A DNA stretch of 64,000 nucleotides from positions 1-64,000 of IMG/VR virus record IMGVR_UViG_3300044844_000506. One strand, given 5' to 3'. How positions within the stretch are numbered: position 1 is the stretch's first letter; each line of letters begins with the position of its first letter. Positions 6,679 through 14,197 of this stretch are shown here, piece by piece. The notes under the pieces were generated by a model. It ran no database searches, was not told the DNA's origin, and saw only the letters and a list, made by a program, of their open reading frames with translations. Both the position numbers and the translations under genes were made by a program. The stretch is from a virus.

Positions 6679-6876
6679 CTAATCCTTCTTCACTTTGAAG
6701 GATTCGAGGCTTGGATTGGTAATATTTCTTAAACAGAAGAACATATTAACTGGATCGTACATGATCTGTTTACTGATGTCTTCGTTTACTTTTTCCCAAT
6801 GTAACTTAGTCTCATCCCATTGATTACTATCGAATTCCCATGAGTATGAGATGGTTACTTTTACTTTATCTTTCAT
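6679..6876 (-). CDS. Hypothetical small protein
   Basis: 65 residues with an N-terminal beta strand (KVKVTISYSWEFDS) and several Trp. The start overlaps the stop of a 35-residue membrane peptide gene by ATGA, indicating coupled translation. Function unknown. Confidence 0.65.
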   Translation of the reverse strand: MKDKVKVTISYSWEFDSNQWDETKLHWEKVNEDISKQIMYDPVNMFFCLRNITNPSLESFKVKKD

Positions 6877-6980
6877 TTAGGGAGTCGTTTACCTAACACA
6901 CAACAGTTAAAGAATAGTAATAAGCCACAAGCCAGCATTTGAAAGAATCCAGGCTCGTAATCCTTTGGTGGTAAGATCAT
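6873..6980 (-). CDS. 35-residue membrane peptide
   Basis: ATG 6980 overlaps the upstream stop by ATGA and TGA 6873 overlaps the next start by ATGA, so the gene sits exactly between two others. The peptide has one hydrophobic span (MLACGLLLFFNCCVL) with three cysteines and a basic tail. Probably an inner-membrane micro-protein of unknown role. Confidence 0.6.
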   Translation of the reverse strand: MILPPKDYEPGFFQMLACGLLLFFNCCVLGKRLPK

Positions 6981-7423
6981 ACTTTGATGAGTTGATCCTC
7001 AATGTTCTTGTAGGATTCAGAGTTGAAAACAGTTAACAAATTATGATCCATCAGATATACAATTTCAGCGTGCGGTTTATCAAAGCTAGAAGTCCTAGCT
7101 TGAATACCAACTACCATACCTTTACCACCATTTGTATAGGTCACATAATTAACTACAGAGTTATTCGAGATTAAGTCCCAAGCCAATCTCTGGATACAGT
7201 AAACGATACCTGTGCGCTTACAGAACTGATCTTCTGGCATACAGATTGCGTTATAAATTCTCGGCATTGGGGATTTATCAGATACTGCCGAAATGACAGT
7301 AATTCCTCCCCCCGTCGAAAATTTAGAACTGTTGCGGATATGCTTTACTTGAATAATGTAATTATAGACCTTAACTTTCCGCTCATCGGTAAGGTCATAA
7401 TGGTAATTAATTGTTAGGTTCAT
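6977..7423 (-). CDS. Hypothetical protein
   Basis: 148 residues from ATG 7423 (MNLTINYHYDLTDERK), overlapping the upstream gene by 17 bases; the frame continues to 7513 but inside that gene. Beta-rich with a Gly-rich turn FSTGGGITVISAV, whose GGG-GGA codons come from a poly-G motif at 7308-7313, and a second GGKGMVVGIQ turn. No known family. Confidence 0.6.
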   Translation of the reverse strand: MNLTINYHYDLTDERKVKVYNYIIQVKHIRNSSKFSTGGGITVISAVSDKSPMPRIYNAICMPEDQFCKRTGIVYCIQRLAWDLISNNSVVNYVTYTNGGKGMVVGIQARTSSFDKPHAEIVYLMDHNLLTVFNSESYKNIEDQLIKV

Positions 7424-7973
7424 AGTCGATATAGGTGTGAATGGAGGACTGAAGCTCCAATAAAATCTTACGCAACTTTGGGACTGAAATCTTAGTTCTA
7501 CGCTGTAGAGCAAGTAAATTTAACCTGCCCCCATCTGTGAACACATCATCATAAGTTAAAATAGCCTTGGCAACGATTCCTAAGTCTGTATTTGGAAATC
7601 TATCAACCAAGGATACAAACTCTAGGTTCTCTAAATCTGAGTAGCTATTATCTGGGACATCAAAGTCCCGATCCTCACTATCATTCAGAGAGCTAACTTG
7701 ATTAAGTCTTTTGGAATTGATGTTGGCTCCAGCCATGTTCTTATAAGTAAAGATCCACTGCTTGACCCAACCATCATACTTAGAAATAAACTCCTTGACT
7801 GTGGGAACATTCTCTTGAGTCATATACTTCGGAAGGAAATGAAGTACATAAGCCCAAATTGAATTGACATAATCTTCTGGGGACTGCGACTTGTCCCCAG
7901 AGATTCGCAACGCAGTATAGTAAACTAAATTACCATACTTATCTTGCAGGAGTTTAAAATCCTCTTCGGTCAT
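7407..7973 (-). CDS. Sigma-70-like / HTH protein (tentative)
   Basis: 188 residues starting in a TAATG overlap with the upstream stop (7973). The layout recalls a small sigma factor: an N-terminal helical part with YGNLVYYTALRISGD and EDYVNSIWAYVLHFLP (region 2-like, about residues 12-50), a WVKQWIFTYKNMAG helix near 75, an acidic linker, and a C-terminal helix-turn-helix-like LLALQRRTKISVPKLRKILLEL (about 152-173). I read this as a possible phage sigma or sigma-like regulator. The match is by pattern only and is weaker than for the factors at 39174 and 51827. Confidence 0.45.
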   Translation of the reverse strand: MTEEDFKLLQDKYGNLVYYTALRISGDKSQSPEDYVNSIWAYVLHFLPKYMTQENVPTVKEFISKYDGWVKQWIFTYKNMAGANINSKRLNQVSSLNDSEDRDFDVPDNSYSDLENLEFVSLVDRFPNTDLGIVAKAILTYDDVFTDGGRLNLLALQRRTKISVPKLRKILLELQSSIHTYIDYEPNN

Positions 7974-8761
7974 TAAACCTCTAGCATTTGTTCTGCGGCT
8001 TCCCAAACATAATCGTTAACCTTATTCGAAACATTCATGTTGGAAAGACTGCGGACGCGACGATTAGAACGATTCAGGACACCACCACGAATAAGGTTTT
8101 CCTGAATAACATTCATGTAAGTCCACACGGTATTACCAAGATCATCCTCACGACGATGCATAATCAGTTCGTTAGGATTAATCTTCTCGGTGGGATTATC
8201 ACCGAAACGAGCCTTGGCAACAAAAGAAGCCATATCAATAGCCTGTTGAGTGGAGATCTGCTTTTGTGAAAACAGATTAACACGCTCAACACCATAGTTC
8301 ACGAATTGTTGGAATCGACCCAACATCTCATTCAAGTTATCGAAATTGATGTTGACATGGGACTGGTAAAGAGAACCAAGATTATGACTCTTGATAGTCA
8401 AGCCATTGGAACAAACCAGAGTGAAAATACCCGCATCAAACTTAAGTGCAGAGCGACCATCGCTAGAATTAGTTGCAATGATCTCAAAGAACATAGGCTT
8501 GTTAGTATTCCGAGGATCAGGAACAGATACCCCAGTCTTATCACGGAAAATCATCATGTGCTTTCCGTGCTTCATGGAAGTTTCAGTACGCGACTTGGAA
8601 GTCTTAATACGATTAAGATCCCAACCCATAACACTCATCTTTTGAATGAGATCTTCGCTACTCACGAAAGAATAGCGATTGGAAAGTCCCTGCTTAGGAG
8701 CAGTAGCAAAAACAGCAGGGTACTTGTGACGGGTATCATCGTTGATAATAAGAGTGGTCAT
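7973..8761 (-). CDS. DUF932 (phage/plasmid-like) protein
   Basis: 262 residues of the DUF932 type, common on phages and plasmids. The clearest signature is the central FDAGIFTLVCSNGLTIKSH (about residues 108-126), followed by the helical region of the family with NYGVERVNLFSQKQIS. The family often lies near recombination or anti-restriction genes, but its role is not established to my knowledge. The gene precedes the sigma-like gene with a shared TAATG. Confidence 0.75.
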   Translation of the reverse strand: MTTLIINDDTRHKYPAVFATAPKQGLSNRYSFVSSEDLIQKMSVMGWDLNRIKTSKSRTETSMKHGKHMMIFRDKTGVSVPDPRNTNKPMFFEIIATNSSDGRSALKFDAGIFTLVCSNGLTIKSHNLGSLYQSHVNINFDNLNEMLGRFQQFVNYGVERVNLFSQKQISTQQAIDMASFVAKARFGDNPTEKINPNELIMHRREDDLGNTVWTYMNVIQENLIRGGVLNRSNRRVRSLSNMNVSNKVNDYVWEAAEQMLEV

Positions 8762-8785
8762 TGTGTATGTTTCCTAGTTTAGAAG

Positions 8786-9142
8786 TTAGTTAAAGTTAGC
8801 GCAGTCGAAAGTAAGTTTGTGATCTTGAACGGTTCCACGGTAAATGAAGAATGCAATCTTATCGTAGTTATAACGTCGGATTGCGTCCTTGGTCAAATGA
8901 ACAATTTGTTCACCTGCAAGTTCTTTGTCTTCATACATATAGTATGTTTCAAGAACTTTCTTCCTGACATCAGGATAAACATAGGAGAGATTGATACCCA
9001 TAAACCCTGCGTTCTTTTCTTCATGAAGAAGTTTAAGAACTAGGACCACGGGAGTGCTGTCTGTCGAACTATTATATGAAAATACGACAGGATTAGTTGG
9101 AATCTTGCGAAGGTATTGTGATTTTTCTAGTTTGTTCGTCAT
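8786..9142 (-). CDS. Hypothetical protein
   Basis: 118 residues, mixed alpha/beta, no recognised motif. Its start overlaps the end of the deaminase-like gene by ATGA, so it is co-translated with it. A conserved-looking Asn-Leu-Ser-Tyr-Val segment lies in the middle. Function unknown. Confidence 0.65.
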   Translation of the reverse strand: MTNKLEKSQYLRKIPTNPVVFSYNSSTDSTPVVLVLKLLHEEKNAGFMGINLSYVYPDVRKKVLETYYMYEDKELAGEQIVHLTKDAIRRYNYDKIAFFIYRGTVQDHKLTFDCANFN

Positions 9143-9540
9143 AGGGTTAGCTTCTCAAACTCATCGTTTTCGATGGTGTAGTAAACAGTGGAGATACTTT
9201 GCGATTTTAAGTATGCCTTGCATGACTTGCAGGGCGCACTCATTTTAGTTTGATTGAGTTTATTCAATCTGACATTAACAATAACTGATTCACTCAAATC
9301 TGCCCAGAACTTAGCTTTTCGTACAGCCTCATATTCAGCGTGTACTTTACTTCTTTCCAGATATCCAAATTTAATGTGAGAACAGCCATCACGTTTGTTT
9401 GTACCCCAAGTTAGGATTTTACCTCCCCATATCAAAAAACTGAAATGGTGATAGTTACCCCACTCAGGATGCAAATCTATGTTGTTTCTAGTTCTGCTGA
9501 AACGTAATGCTTCAGTCAGAATTTGCGGTTTTACTTTCAT
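9139..9540 (-). CDS. Cytidine/deoxycytidylate deaminase-like protein
   Basis: 133 residues with the two zinc signatures of the CDA fold: HAEYEAVRKA near residues 67-76 (His ligand and catalytic Glu) and APCKSCKAYL near 101-110 (the two Cys ligands). Shorter than T4 dCMP deaminase, so substrate (free nucleotide, nucleoside or nucleic acid) is unclear. It could feed dUMP to the ThyX encoded at 35008. It overlaps the genes on both sides. Confidence 0.75.
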   Translation of the reverse strand: MKVKPQILTEALRFSRTRNNIDLHPEWGNYHHFSFLIWGGKILTWGTNKRDGCSHIKFGYLERSKVHAEYEAVRKAKFWADLSESVIVNVRLNKLNQTKMSAPCKSCKAYLKSQSISTVYYTIENDEFEKLTL

Positions 9541-9733
9541 CTACAGGTTCAAGATATGCATCCATATATTCCATGTACTCCGAAACGATGTAATCAATTT
9601 CAATTTGAATGGTTGCCATATCAAAGTGATTCTGAATGTATGGAATAATATCTTCTGCCTGATTTTCATCCTCAAGACGCTTATAGTACGGCTGAGTCTT
9701 GATGTATTCTAAGACATTAAAGGAGATATTCAA
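9512..9733 (-). CDS. Hypothetical protein with TTG start
   Basis: 73 residues. The only start that fits is TTG 9733, overlapping the upstream TGA (TTGA), with GGAG about eight bases before it. The chain is acidic and helical (MATIQIEIDYIVSEYMEYMDA). It overlaps the deaminase-like gene by 29 bases. Function unknown. Confidence 0.5.
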   Translation of the reverse strand: MNISFNVLEYIKTQPYYKRLEDENQAEDIIPYIQNHFDMATIQIEIDYIVSEYMEYMDAYLEPVDESKTANSD

Positions 9734-10086
9734 TTGTAGAACTCCAATCCATACCCGTTATTGTTAAACAATTCAATCAATTGTCGTTCTCTTTCCTTAT
9801 CAGAAATACAACGATCATCGTTGATACTCATAGCATTGTCTGCTAAAACATTATCAGAAGATCCATTAAATGTTTTAATAGTCAAAATGCTGGCTTTACC
9901 ATAATAATGCATTGGACTTTTTAAGTTATTCAACTCATCCCAAGAACACTTGGTACTCTGGTGAATAACATGACCTAAACAACAACCTTTCTGTTGTCCA
10001 CTAGACCACAAATAGGTTCTATCTGGATCATTACCTCTTTGCCACTTCTTACGATCAATGTGGAAAGTTTTAGTAAAGTTAGTCAT
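9730..10086 (-). CDS. Paralogous protein 1 of a tandem pair
   Basis: 118 residues, clearly related to the gene directly upstream (10089-10460): both begin with FHIDRKKW/FRIDRKKW, share GCCLGHVIHQ-TKCSWD near residues 34-50, and end GYGLEFYN/GYNLEFYN. A double-Cys motif and a conserved His suggest a metal or active site. The family seems to be a small phage protein of unknown function. Tandem duplication and divergence are seen directly. Confidence 0.7.
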   Translation of the reverse strand: MTNFTKTFHIDRKKWQRGNDPDRTYLWSSGQQKGCCLGHVIHQSTKCSWDELNNLKSPMHYYGKASILTIKTFNGSSDNVLADNAMSINDDRCISDKERERQLIELFNNNGYGLEFYN

Positions 10087-10088
10087 GG

Positions 10089-10460
10089 TTAGTTGTAGAA
10101 CTCCAAGTTGTACCCGTGACGATTAAACAAGTCCTTGAGATCCTTCTCTCGATCTTCGTCGGAGCACATAACATCGTCATTGATCAGCATAGCTTCTTGG
10201 GCCAATCTATTGTTTTCGAGAGAAACATAATCATCAAACGAGAACTCAGTGTCAACTGAGATCTCAGTTAACATCGAGGACTTCTTGTAGAACTTCTTAG
10301 GTTCCCCCAAACTTTCGAGATCATCCCAAGAACATTTGGTAGTTTGATGAATAACGTGCCCCAAACAGCACCCAGCTTTTCGATCAGCACACCAGAGTAA
10401 ATTTTCAGTGGTAGATTCGCCTCGCAACCACTTCTTACGATCAATACGGAAAGTTTTCAT
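10089..10460 (-). CDS. Paralogous protein 2 of a tandem pair
   Basis: 123 residues; see the paralogue at 9730-10086. The core AGCCLGHVIHQTTKCSWDDL and the acidic-basic C-terminus (SDEDREKDLKDLFNRHGY) match it closely, while the middle (residues 55-85) differs by an insertion of about five residues. Three bases separate the two genes. Function unknown. Confidence 0.7.
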   Translation of the reverse strand: MKTFRIDRKKWLRGESTTENLLWCADRKAGCCLGHVIHQTTKCSWDDLESLGEPKKFYKKSSMLTEISVDTEFSFDDYVSLENNRLAQEAMLINDDVMCSDEDREKDLKDLFNRHGYNLEFYN

Positions 10461-10705
10461 TGGATCTCCATTTGATTGATGTGATTAATCATAGTTGAAG
10501 CGTAAGTGCTCATATCTTGCAAATACTTAAGAGCTTGATCCTTATCAAAAATCATGACTGAGTATTGTGGTCCAATGCACTTATCAGAATTATAATTGTG
10601 ATAAATTGCAATGTAAGAGAACTTACCATTGTCATCTTTGCCAACATTGTAAGAAATCTTACAATATTCATCACGACTTAAATCAACGTGAACTGAAGTT
10701 CTCAT
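10457..10705 (-). CDS. Hypothetical protein
   Basis: 82 residues, beta-rich first half (VHVDLSRDEYCKISYNVGKDD) and a helical second half (DKDQALKYLQDMSTYAS). It overlaps the next gene by ATGA. No known domain. Confidence 0.65.
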   Translation of the reverse strand: MRTSVHVDLSRDEYCKISYNVGKDDNGKFSYIAIYHNYNSDKCIGPQYSVMIFDKDQALKYLQDMSTYASTMINHINQMEIQ

Positions 10706-10707
10706 GT

Positions 10708-11169
10708 TTAGAAATTCCTCTTGAGGGTGTTTTGACTAATTGAGACAGGCCAAATATAAGGGATAGAAGGATCAGTAAATCCATCGAACAAAGGAAGATA
10801 AAAAGAATAATCTTTACGAAGAAGATTAGACTTGTGAGAATCGTGGAATTGTTGGTTGCCTAACCACCAAGGAAATTCCAGATAGTTATTGTTAATTTGA
10901 ATATGTTGCTTGGAAGTATTGATCTTAGCACGATTAATACTTTCAGTCAACATAATGTTACGATAGTGTGCAAGAGCTAATTCATAACCCTTCCACATGA
11001 TAACAGCAGGATGATTCTTCCATCCTGTTCTGGGCTTTCCAGTCTTTGTAGGACGATCTAAAAGAGCGTCCAAGATCTGATCAGCCTCAACTACTTGCTT
11101 CCAAAGTCTTTTCTTATCAAGAACTTTGGCAGACTGAGCAAAACTTGCATACGGAAGAAATGTTTGCAT
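10708..11169 (-). CDS. Pyrimidine-dimer glycosylase-like protein (MSMEG_6728 type)
   Basis: 153 residues resembling the bacterial MSMEG_6728 group, annotated as pyrimidine dimer DNA glycosylase/endonuclease V-like. Marks are the N-terminal MQTFLPYASFAQSAKVLDKKRL, the GWKNHPAVIMWKGYE segment (about residues 49-63), FPWWLGNQQFHDSHKSNLLRK (about 99-119) and a C-terminal PYIWPVS. The group is thought to act in repair of UV damage by base excision; that activity is assigned by family, not shown here. Its neighbours are unrelated small genes. Confidence 0.75.
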   Translation of the reverse strand: MQTFLPYASFAQSAKVLDKKRLWKQVVEADQILDALLDRPTKTGKPRTGWKNHPAVIMWKGYELALAHYRNIMLTESINRAKINTSKQHIQINNNYLEFPWWLGNQQFHDSHKSNLLRKDYSFYLPLFDGFTDPSIPYIWPVSISQNTLKRNF

Positions 11170-11171
11170 CG

Positions 11172-11396
11172 TTATTCTCCAGAAGGAGCATTATCCATAT
11201 CTTTGTAGCTCATGTATTTTTCCCAATCCTCATCCGTGGAACCAGAGATAATAAATTCTCTCTGAGAAGGAGTTAGATTAGGCCAAACATCTTGCGCCAA
11301 TTCTCCTCGACGCCATCTCTGTAGTTCTTCTTGAGTTACAGGAAGATCCATAGAGTTAGTTCTATTAGTAAAAGGTGACTTGCGAACGATGATCAT
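11172..11396 (-). CDS. Conserved small phage protein
   Basis: 74 residues of a type often met in large phages: an N-terminal strand pair with Met-Asp-Leu-Pro-Val-Thr, then EELQRWRRGELAQDVWPNLT and SQREFIISGSTDEDWEKY. The REFIISG signature is what I recognise; no biochemical role is known to me. It is the last protein gene before the first two tRNA genes. Confidence 0.7.
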   Translation of the reverse strand: MIIVRKSPFTNRTNSMDLPVTQEELQRWRRGELAQDVWPNLTPSQREFIISGSTDEDWEKYMSYKDMDNAPSGE

Positions 11397-11428
11397 AATG
11401 TTTGTTTAGTTGTAAAAGAAAGTTGTAT

Positions 11429-11504
11429 TGGTGAGACTGGAGGGGATCGAACCCTCGACCAAAAGATTAAAAGTCTTTTGCTCTACCAACTGAGCTACAG
11501 TCTC
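11429..11504 (-). tRNA. tRNA-Lys (UUU)
   Basis: Full cloverleaf on the minus strand: acceptor GAGACTG/CAGTCTC, D arm with GTAGCTCAGTTGGTAGAGC, anticodon loop CTTTTAA in stem AAAGA/TCTTT, T arm GAGGGTTCGATCCCCTC (with GGTTCGA), discriminator A and encoded CCA. 76 nt. Reads AAA/AAG, frequent codons in this AT-rich genome. Confidence 0.95.
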
Positions 11505-11513
11505 ATTTTGTAT

Positions 11514-11590
11514 TGGTATCCCCAACTGGACTTGAACCAGTAACCAACAGATTAGAAATCTGTTGCTCTATCCAATTGAGCTATGGGGAC
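11514..11590 (-). tRNA. tRNA-Arg (UCU)
   Basis: Acceptor GTCCCCA/TGGGGAT, D arm TAGCTCAATTGGATAGAGC, anticodon loop TTTCTAA in stem ACAGA/TCTGT, T loop GGTTCAAGTCC, CCA encoded. 77 nt. Reads AGA, an AT-rich arginine codon heavily used by the phage genes here. Confidence 0.95.
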
Positions 11591-11595
11591 TTGTT

Positions 11596-11745
11596 TCAGA
11601 TCCCTACGTTTAAAGGGATGATTTCCCAACGCACATTCTTAAATTCGTGCTTTTCTGCGAAAGACTCAGCACTCAACTCAGAATAAAATGGTCCATAAGC
11701 ACGATGACCAGTCTGAGGATCTCCGATAATAAGAATGTATTGCAT
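11596..11745 (-). CDS. Small conserved phage protein
   Basis: 49 residues from ATG 11745 (MQYILIIGDPQTGHRAYGPF), lying between two tRNA genes; a longer frame would run into the tRNA-Leu gene. It belongs to a type of small phage protein with a Gly-Asp-Pro turn, a YGPF strand and a C-terminal W-x-I-x-PL. Role unknown. Confidence 0.65.
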   Translation of the reverse strand: MQYILIIGDPQTGHRAYGPFYSELSAESFAEKHEFKNVRWEIIPLNVGI

Positions 11746-11754
11746 AGGATTGTT

Positions 11755-11840
11755 TGGTAGTCTTGGTGGGAATCGAACCCACACGAACAATGTTCTTCAG
11801 ATTTTAAGTCTGATGCGTCTGCCAATTCCGCCACAAGACC
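11755..11840 (-). tRNA. tRNA-Leu (UAA)
   Basis: 86 nt with a long variable arm: acceptor GGTCTTG/CAAGACT, D arm TGGCGGAATTGGCAGACGC, anticodon loop CTTAAAA in stem TCAGA/TCTGA, variable stem GAACATTGTTC, T arm GTGGGTTCGATTCCCAC, encoded CCA. Reads UUA. Confidence 0.95.
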
Positions 11841-12041
11841 AATTTAAATTAAGGGGGTAAGTGCCCCGACTGCACTTACCTATAATGCGCCCTTTGTCGG
11901 TCCCATTTACGTTTAATGGTTTAAAGGCTCCCGCTTTTCCCAGCGAGGTCGCTATCCCCAGAAACTCAATAATGTTTCATATTGAGTTTCTGGACGCACT
12001 GAGCTTAGTAGCCTATTTATACTCGCTCAGTCGAGTGCAAA
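11841..12041 (-). ncRNA. Candidate structured RNA region
   Basis: About 200 bases without a gene, lying between a protein gene and the tRNA cluster, with several hairpins: a perfect 14-bp stem CCAGAAACTCAATA/TATTGAGTTTCTGG (11958-11993), a perfect 9-bp stem GGTAAGTGC/GCACTTACC (11856-11880), and a CACTGAGC/GCTCAGT pairing around 11996-12031. A TATAAATA box (12014-12021) points leftward into it. More GC-rich than neighbouring spacers. I read it as a possible small RNA or long leader transcribed with the tRNAs; no known RNA family is recognised. Confidence 0.45.
12014..12021 (-). promoter_or_regulatory. T4-late-type box TATAAATA
   Basis: Exact TATAAATA on the minus strand, directed toward the structured region and tRNA genes. 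Matches the consensus read by T4 gp55; this window encodes a gp55-like factor at 39174. Function is inferred. Confidence 0.4.
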
Positions 12042-12548
12042 TCATTCTTCGTCGGAATCCTTGGAAGAACCAACACGTTCTGCACTAATTGACTTGTAAG
12101 CAGCGAGAGAATTCTCGTAAACATTCTTCAGACGGTGATATTCATCGTCTTCAATGTTGGTAGCAACAATGAGATCTTCATCAATAATAACATCTTCAAG
12201 AGCGAGAGATGCAATCCGATCATTGATCGAAGTGATCAGACCAGAATAGTTCTTGGAAGTGTAGTTGATAAAATCGTAACGAGCTTGAAGCATTGACAGC
12301 TTCGCACTGGTGCAACGAATCTTATAATTCAATCCAAGAGTCGAGTTACCGAGAAGAACAGAAGTCTTGTTCTTTTCAGTGATCAGCTTGTTCTTTGCTT
12401 CGAACAGAGGCTGAAGTTCTTCACGATTAACAGCATTGTTGAGCTTTTCCTTATCGGAGAGCTTCTTGATGCGTTCTTCCAGTTCAGCACGAATCTGTTC
12501 AGGGGAACGCTTGTTGTATTGACGCTTAGGTTCAGAAAAGGTTGTCAT
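12042..12548 (-). CDS. Coiled-coil hypothetical protein
   Basis: 168 residues, almost entirely helical with long charged heptad-like segments (PEQIRAELEERIKKLSDKEK, EAKNKLITEKNKTSVLLG) and an acidic C-terminus (GSSKDSDEE). Probably a soluble coiled-coil or DNA-associated protein. It is the first gene after GC-rich island 2 and the last before the structured RNA region. No family recognised. Confidence 0.65.
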   Translation of the reverse strand: MTTFSEPKRQYNKRSPEQIRAELEERIKKLSDKEKLNNAVNREELQPLFEAKNKLITEKNKTSVLLGNSTLGLNYKIRCTSAKLSMLQARYDFINYTSKNYSGLITSINDRIASLALEDVIIDEDLIVATNIEDDEYHRLKNVYENSLAAYKSISAERVGSSKDSDEE

Positions 12549-12796
12549 GGTTAGTTTTGGTTAGTTAAGACAGGTTAGAAACGTGAATCAGACACGCCAC
12601 ATCATATGCCCGAAACAACCGGATCGTACAAGATTTTGGGATAAATCTGCGAAGTGTTTTGGGCGTTGGATGCACTACGAGTGGGTCGTACTCCGCGCTC
12701 CAACGTGACAGGAAAGCGTAGGAGTTTTGCGAGCGCACGCAAGTGCATGATGCACAAGGACTTATGCACGCGCACGGCGCGCTCGTTAGCCCGTCG
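12549..12796. other. GC-rich palindromic intergenic island 2
   Basis: No gene. A GC-rich stretch (about 12590-12830) carrying the second copy of the 37-bp repeat (12683-12719), an inverted repeat CGTTGGA/TCCAACG (12664-12705), a palindrome GTGCATGATGCAC near 12748, outer arms CGAGCGC/GCGCTCG, and GTTAG motifs. It matches island 1 in order: repeat core, palindrome, GCGCG block, then TTAG motifs. Its end reaches into the coding end of the AAA+ gene. Possibly a transposed palindromic element. Confidence 0.8.
12683..12719. repeat. 37-bp dispersed repeat, copy 2
   Basis: GGGTCGTACTCCGCGC to GACAGGAAAGCGT; one mismatch to 5516-5552. Same orientation and same position relative to a following palindrome. 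Confidence 0.95.
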
Positions 12797-14197
12797 TTAG
12801 GTCGCGGACCTGCCTAGCTTTTTTTCACTATTAACTACTGAGAAAGAAAGTTTGTTGTTGACTACTGTAAAACGAACAAAGTCTTTCGCAGAGATAGTCT
12901 TTTCTAAGATTGCAGAAGCAAGTGGGACACCAACATTGTTCTGAATAAATCTTCTAATGTTTCTTGCACCAAACTTAGAACAGTCTGCGTTATCTAAAAT
13001 ATAATCAATTAGATCTGGAGTGGGAATTACATTGTATTTTGGATTTAGTTCCAGCTTAGTAATCTTTTCCAAATCTTTTCTAGTCAAATCATTGACTACA
13101 AAGATGGCATCTAGACGATTTAGAAACTCCATTCTAAACCTGTTTTCTAGCCCCCCTATAATTTCTGATTCGGTCTGGGTAGTAACTTTAATATCTTTTA
13201 CTAGACCGATGATGTCATCTGCTTTTTTATAATGAATAGATTCATTTGAAGTAAAGATGAACAATGATTCTTTGAAATCAAGGTCTTTACCGGAAGCATC
13301 TTTAATTACACCCTTGTCTAACAAATTAAGTAAGGCATCGAACAACTTATCATCTGCCTTTTCAATTTCATCAAAAATAAAGACATGAGCATTAGATTCC
13401 TCAGCCTTTTGGGCTAGAAGACTAGGTTCATTAGATCCCACATAACCTGGAGGAGAACCTAATAGGGTTGATTTCTCATGCTTATCAGACATTGCACCAC
13501 AAGGGATTTTTACAACTCTTCCATTGTAGTACTTTTCTGCAATACATTCAGCAAGATAAGTCTTTCCTCGTCCAGTCTTGCCGACAAAGAAGAAAGAGAG
13601 ATAATCTGCAAATCCTGCCTCCTTCAGCTTAAGGTGATCAATAACTTTATTGATAGTATTGTCTTGTCCAATAACCTTTAAGTGGAGGTAATTCTTTAAT
13701 TCGTTGATTCGTCTGATGGAGGGATTTCGTTTTTTTGACTTTTTGACCCCACCCAAATTTTTTTCATCGTCTCCGAATTCGATGACGTTGAGAGTATTTC
13801 CATTTTGATCCATTTTAACGCTAATACTCTTCATCTCAGGATTCACCAATTGATGAATCTTGAAATTCATAATACCACAGATCTGTTCTAAACTAAACTG
13901 AGGATAAACTTTTGTGATCTCACGGTACAGGACACCGTAAATCTTACTTTCTTCCTTCTTGGAAAGTTCACTACCCTCAGGCAAAGATGCTTCAATATCT
14001 GAAATAATCTCGTCCAAGTTCTCTAGTAAGTCTTTTACTAGCCACTTCTTGTAAATGTCTACATCAAGGTTCTTACCCATTGAGATGATCATTTCTGTGA
14101 TCTTCTTCTGGATTTCACCTTGATGTATTAACTTGATAACTTTAATTACTAATACTGATTTTAATTCTTTGCAGACAATTCTGTAGTTGTTATTCAT
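12797..14197 (-). CDS. Clp/HSP100-type AAA+ ATPase
   Basis: 466 residues from ATG 14197 (MNNNYRIVCKELK). The N-terminal ~170 residues are helical and unrelated to known adaptors; the rest is one AAA+ module of the ClpA/ClpB D2 class. Visible: Walker A GKTGRGKT, pore loop SPPGYVGSNEPSLL, Walker B FIFDEIEKAD, sensor 1 FTSNES, Arg finger FLNRLDAIF, sensor 2 FGARNIRRFIQ. It likely unfolds or remodels proteins, perhaps with the host ClpP. No ClpP-docking loop was identified. The last codons read into GC-rich island 2, which may have altered the original C-terminus. Confidence 0.9.
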   Translation of the reverse strand: MNNNYRIVCKELKSVLVIKVIKLIHQGEIQKKITEMIISMGKNLDVDIYKKWLVKDLLENLDEIISDIEASLPEGSELSKKEESKIYGVLYREITKVYPQFSLEQICGIMNFKIHQLVNPEMKSISVKMDQNGNTLNVIEFGDDEKNLGGVKKSKKRNPSIRRINELKNYLHLKVIGQDNTINKVIDHLKLKEAGFADYLSFFFVGKTGRGKTYLAECIAEKYYNGRVVKIPCGAMSDKHEKSTLLGSPPGYVGSNEPSLLAQKAEESNAHVFIFDEIEKADDKLFDALLNLLDKGVIKDASGKDLDFKESLFIFTSNESIHYKKADDIIGLVKDIKVTTQTESEIIGGLENRFRMEFLNRLDAIFVVNDLTRKDLEKITKLELNPKYNVIPTPDLIDYILDNADCSKFGARNIRRFIQNNVGVPLASAILEKTISAKDFVRFTVVNNKLSFSVVNSEKKLGRSAT

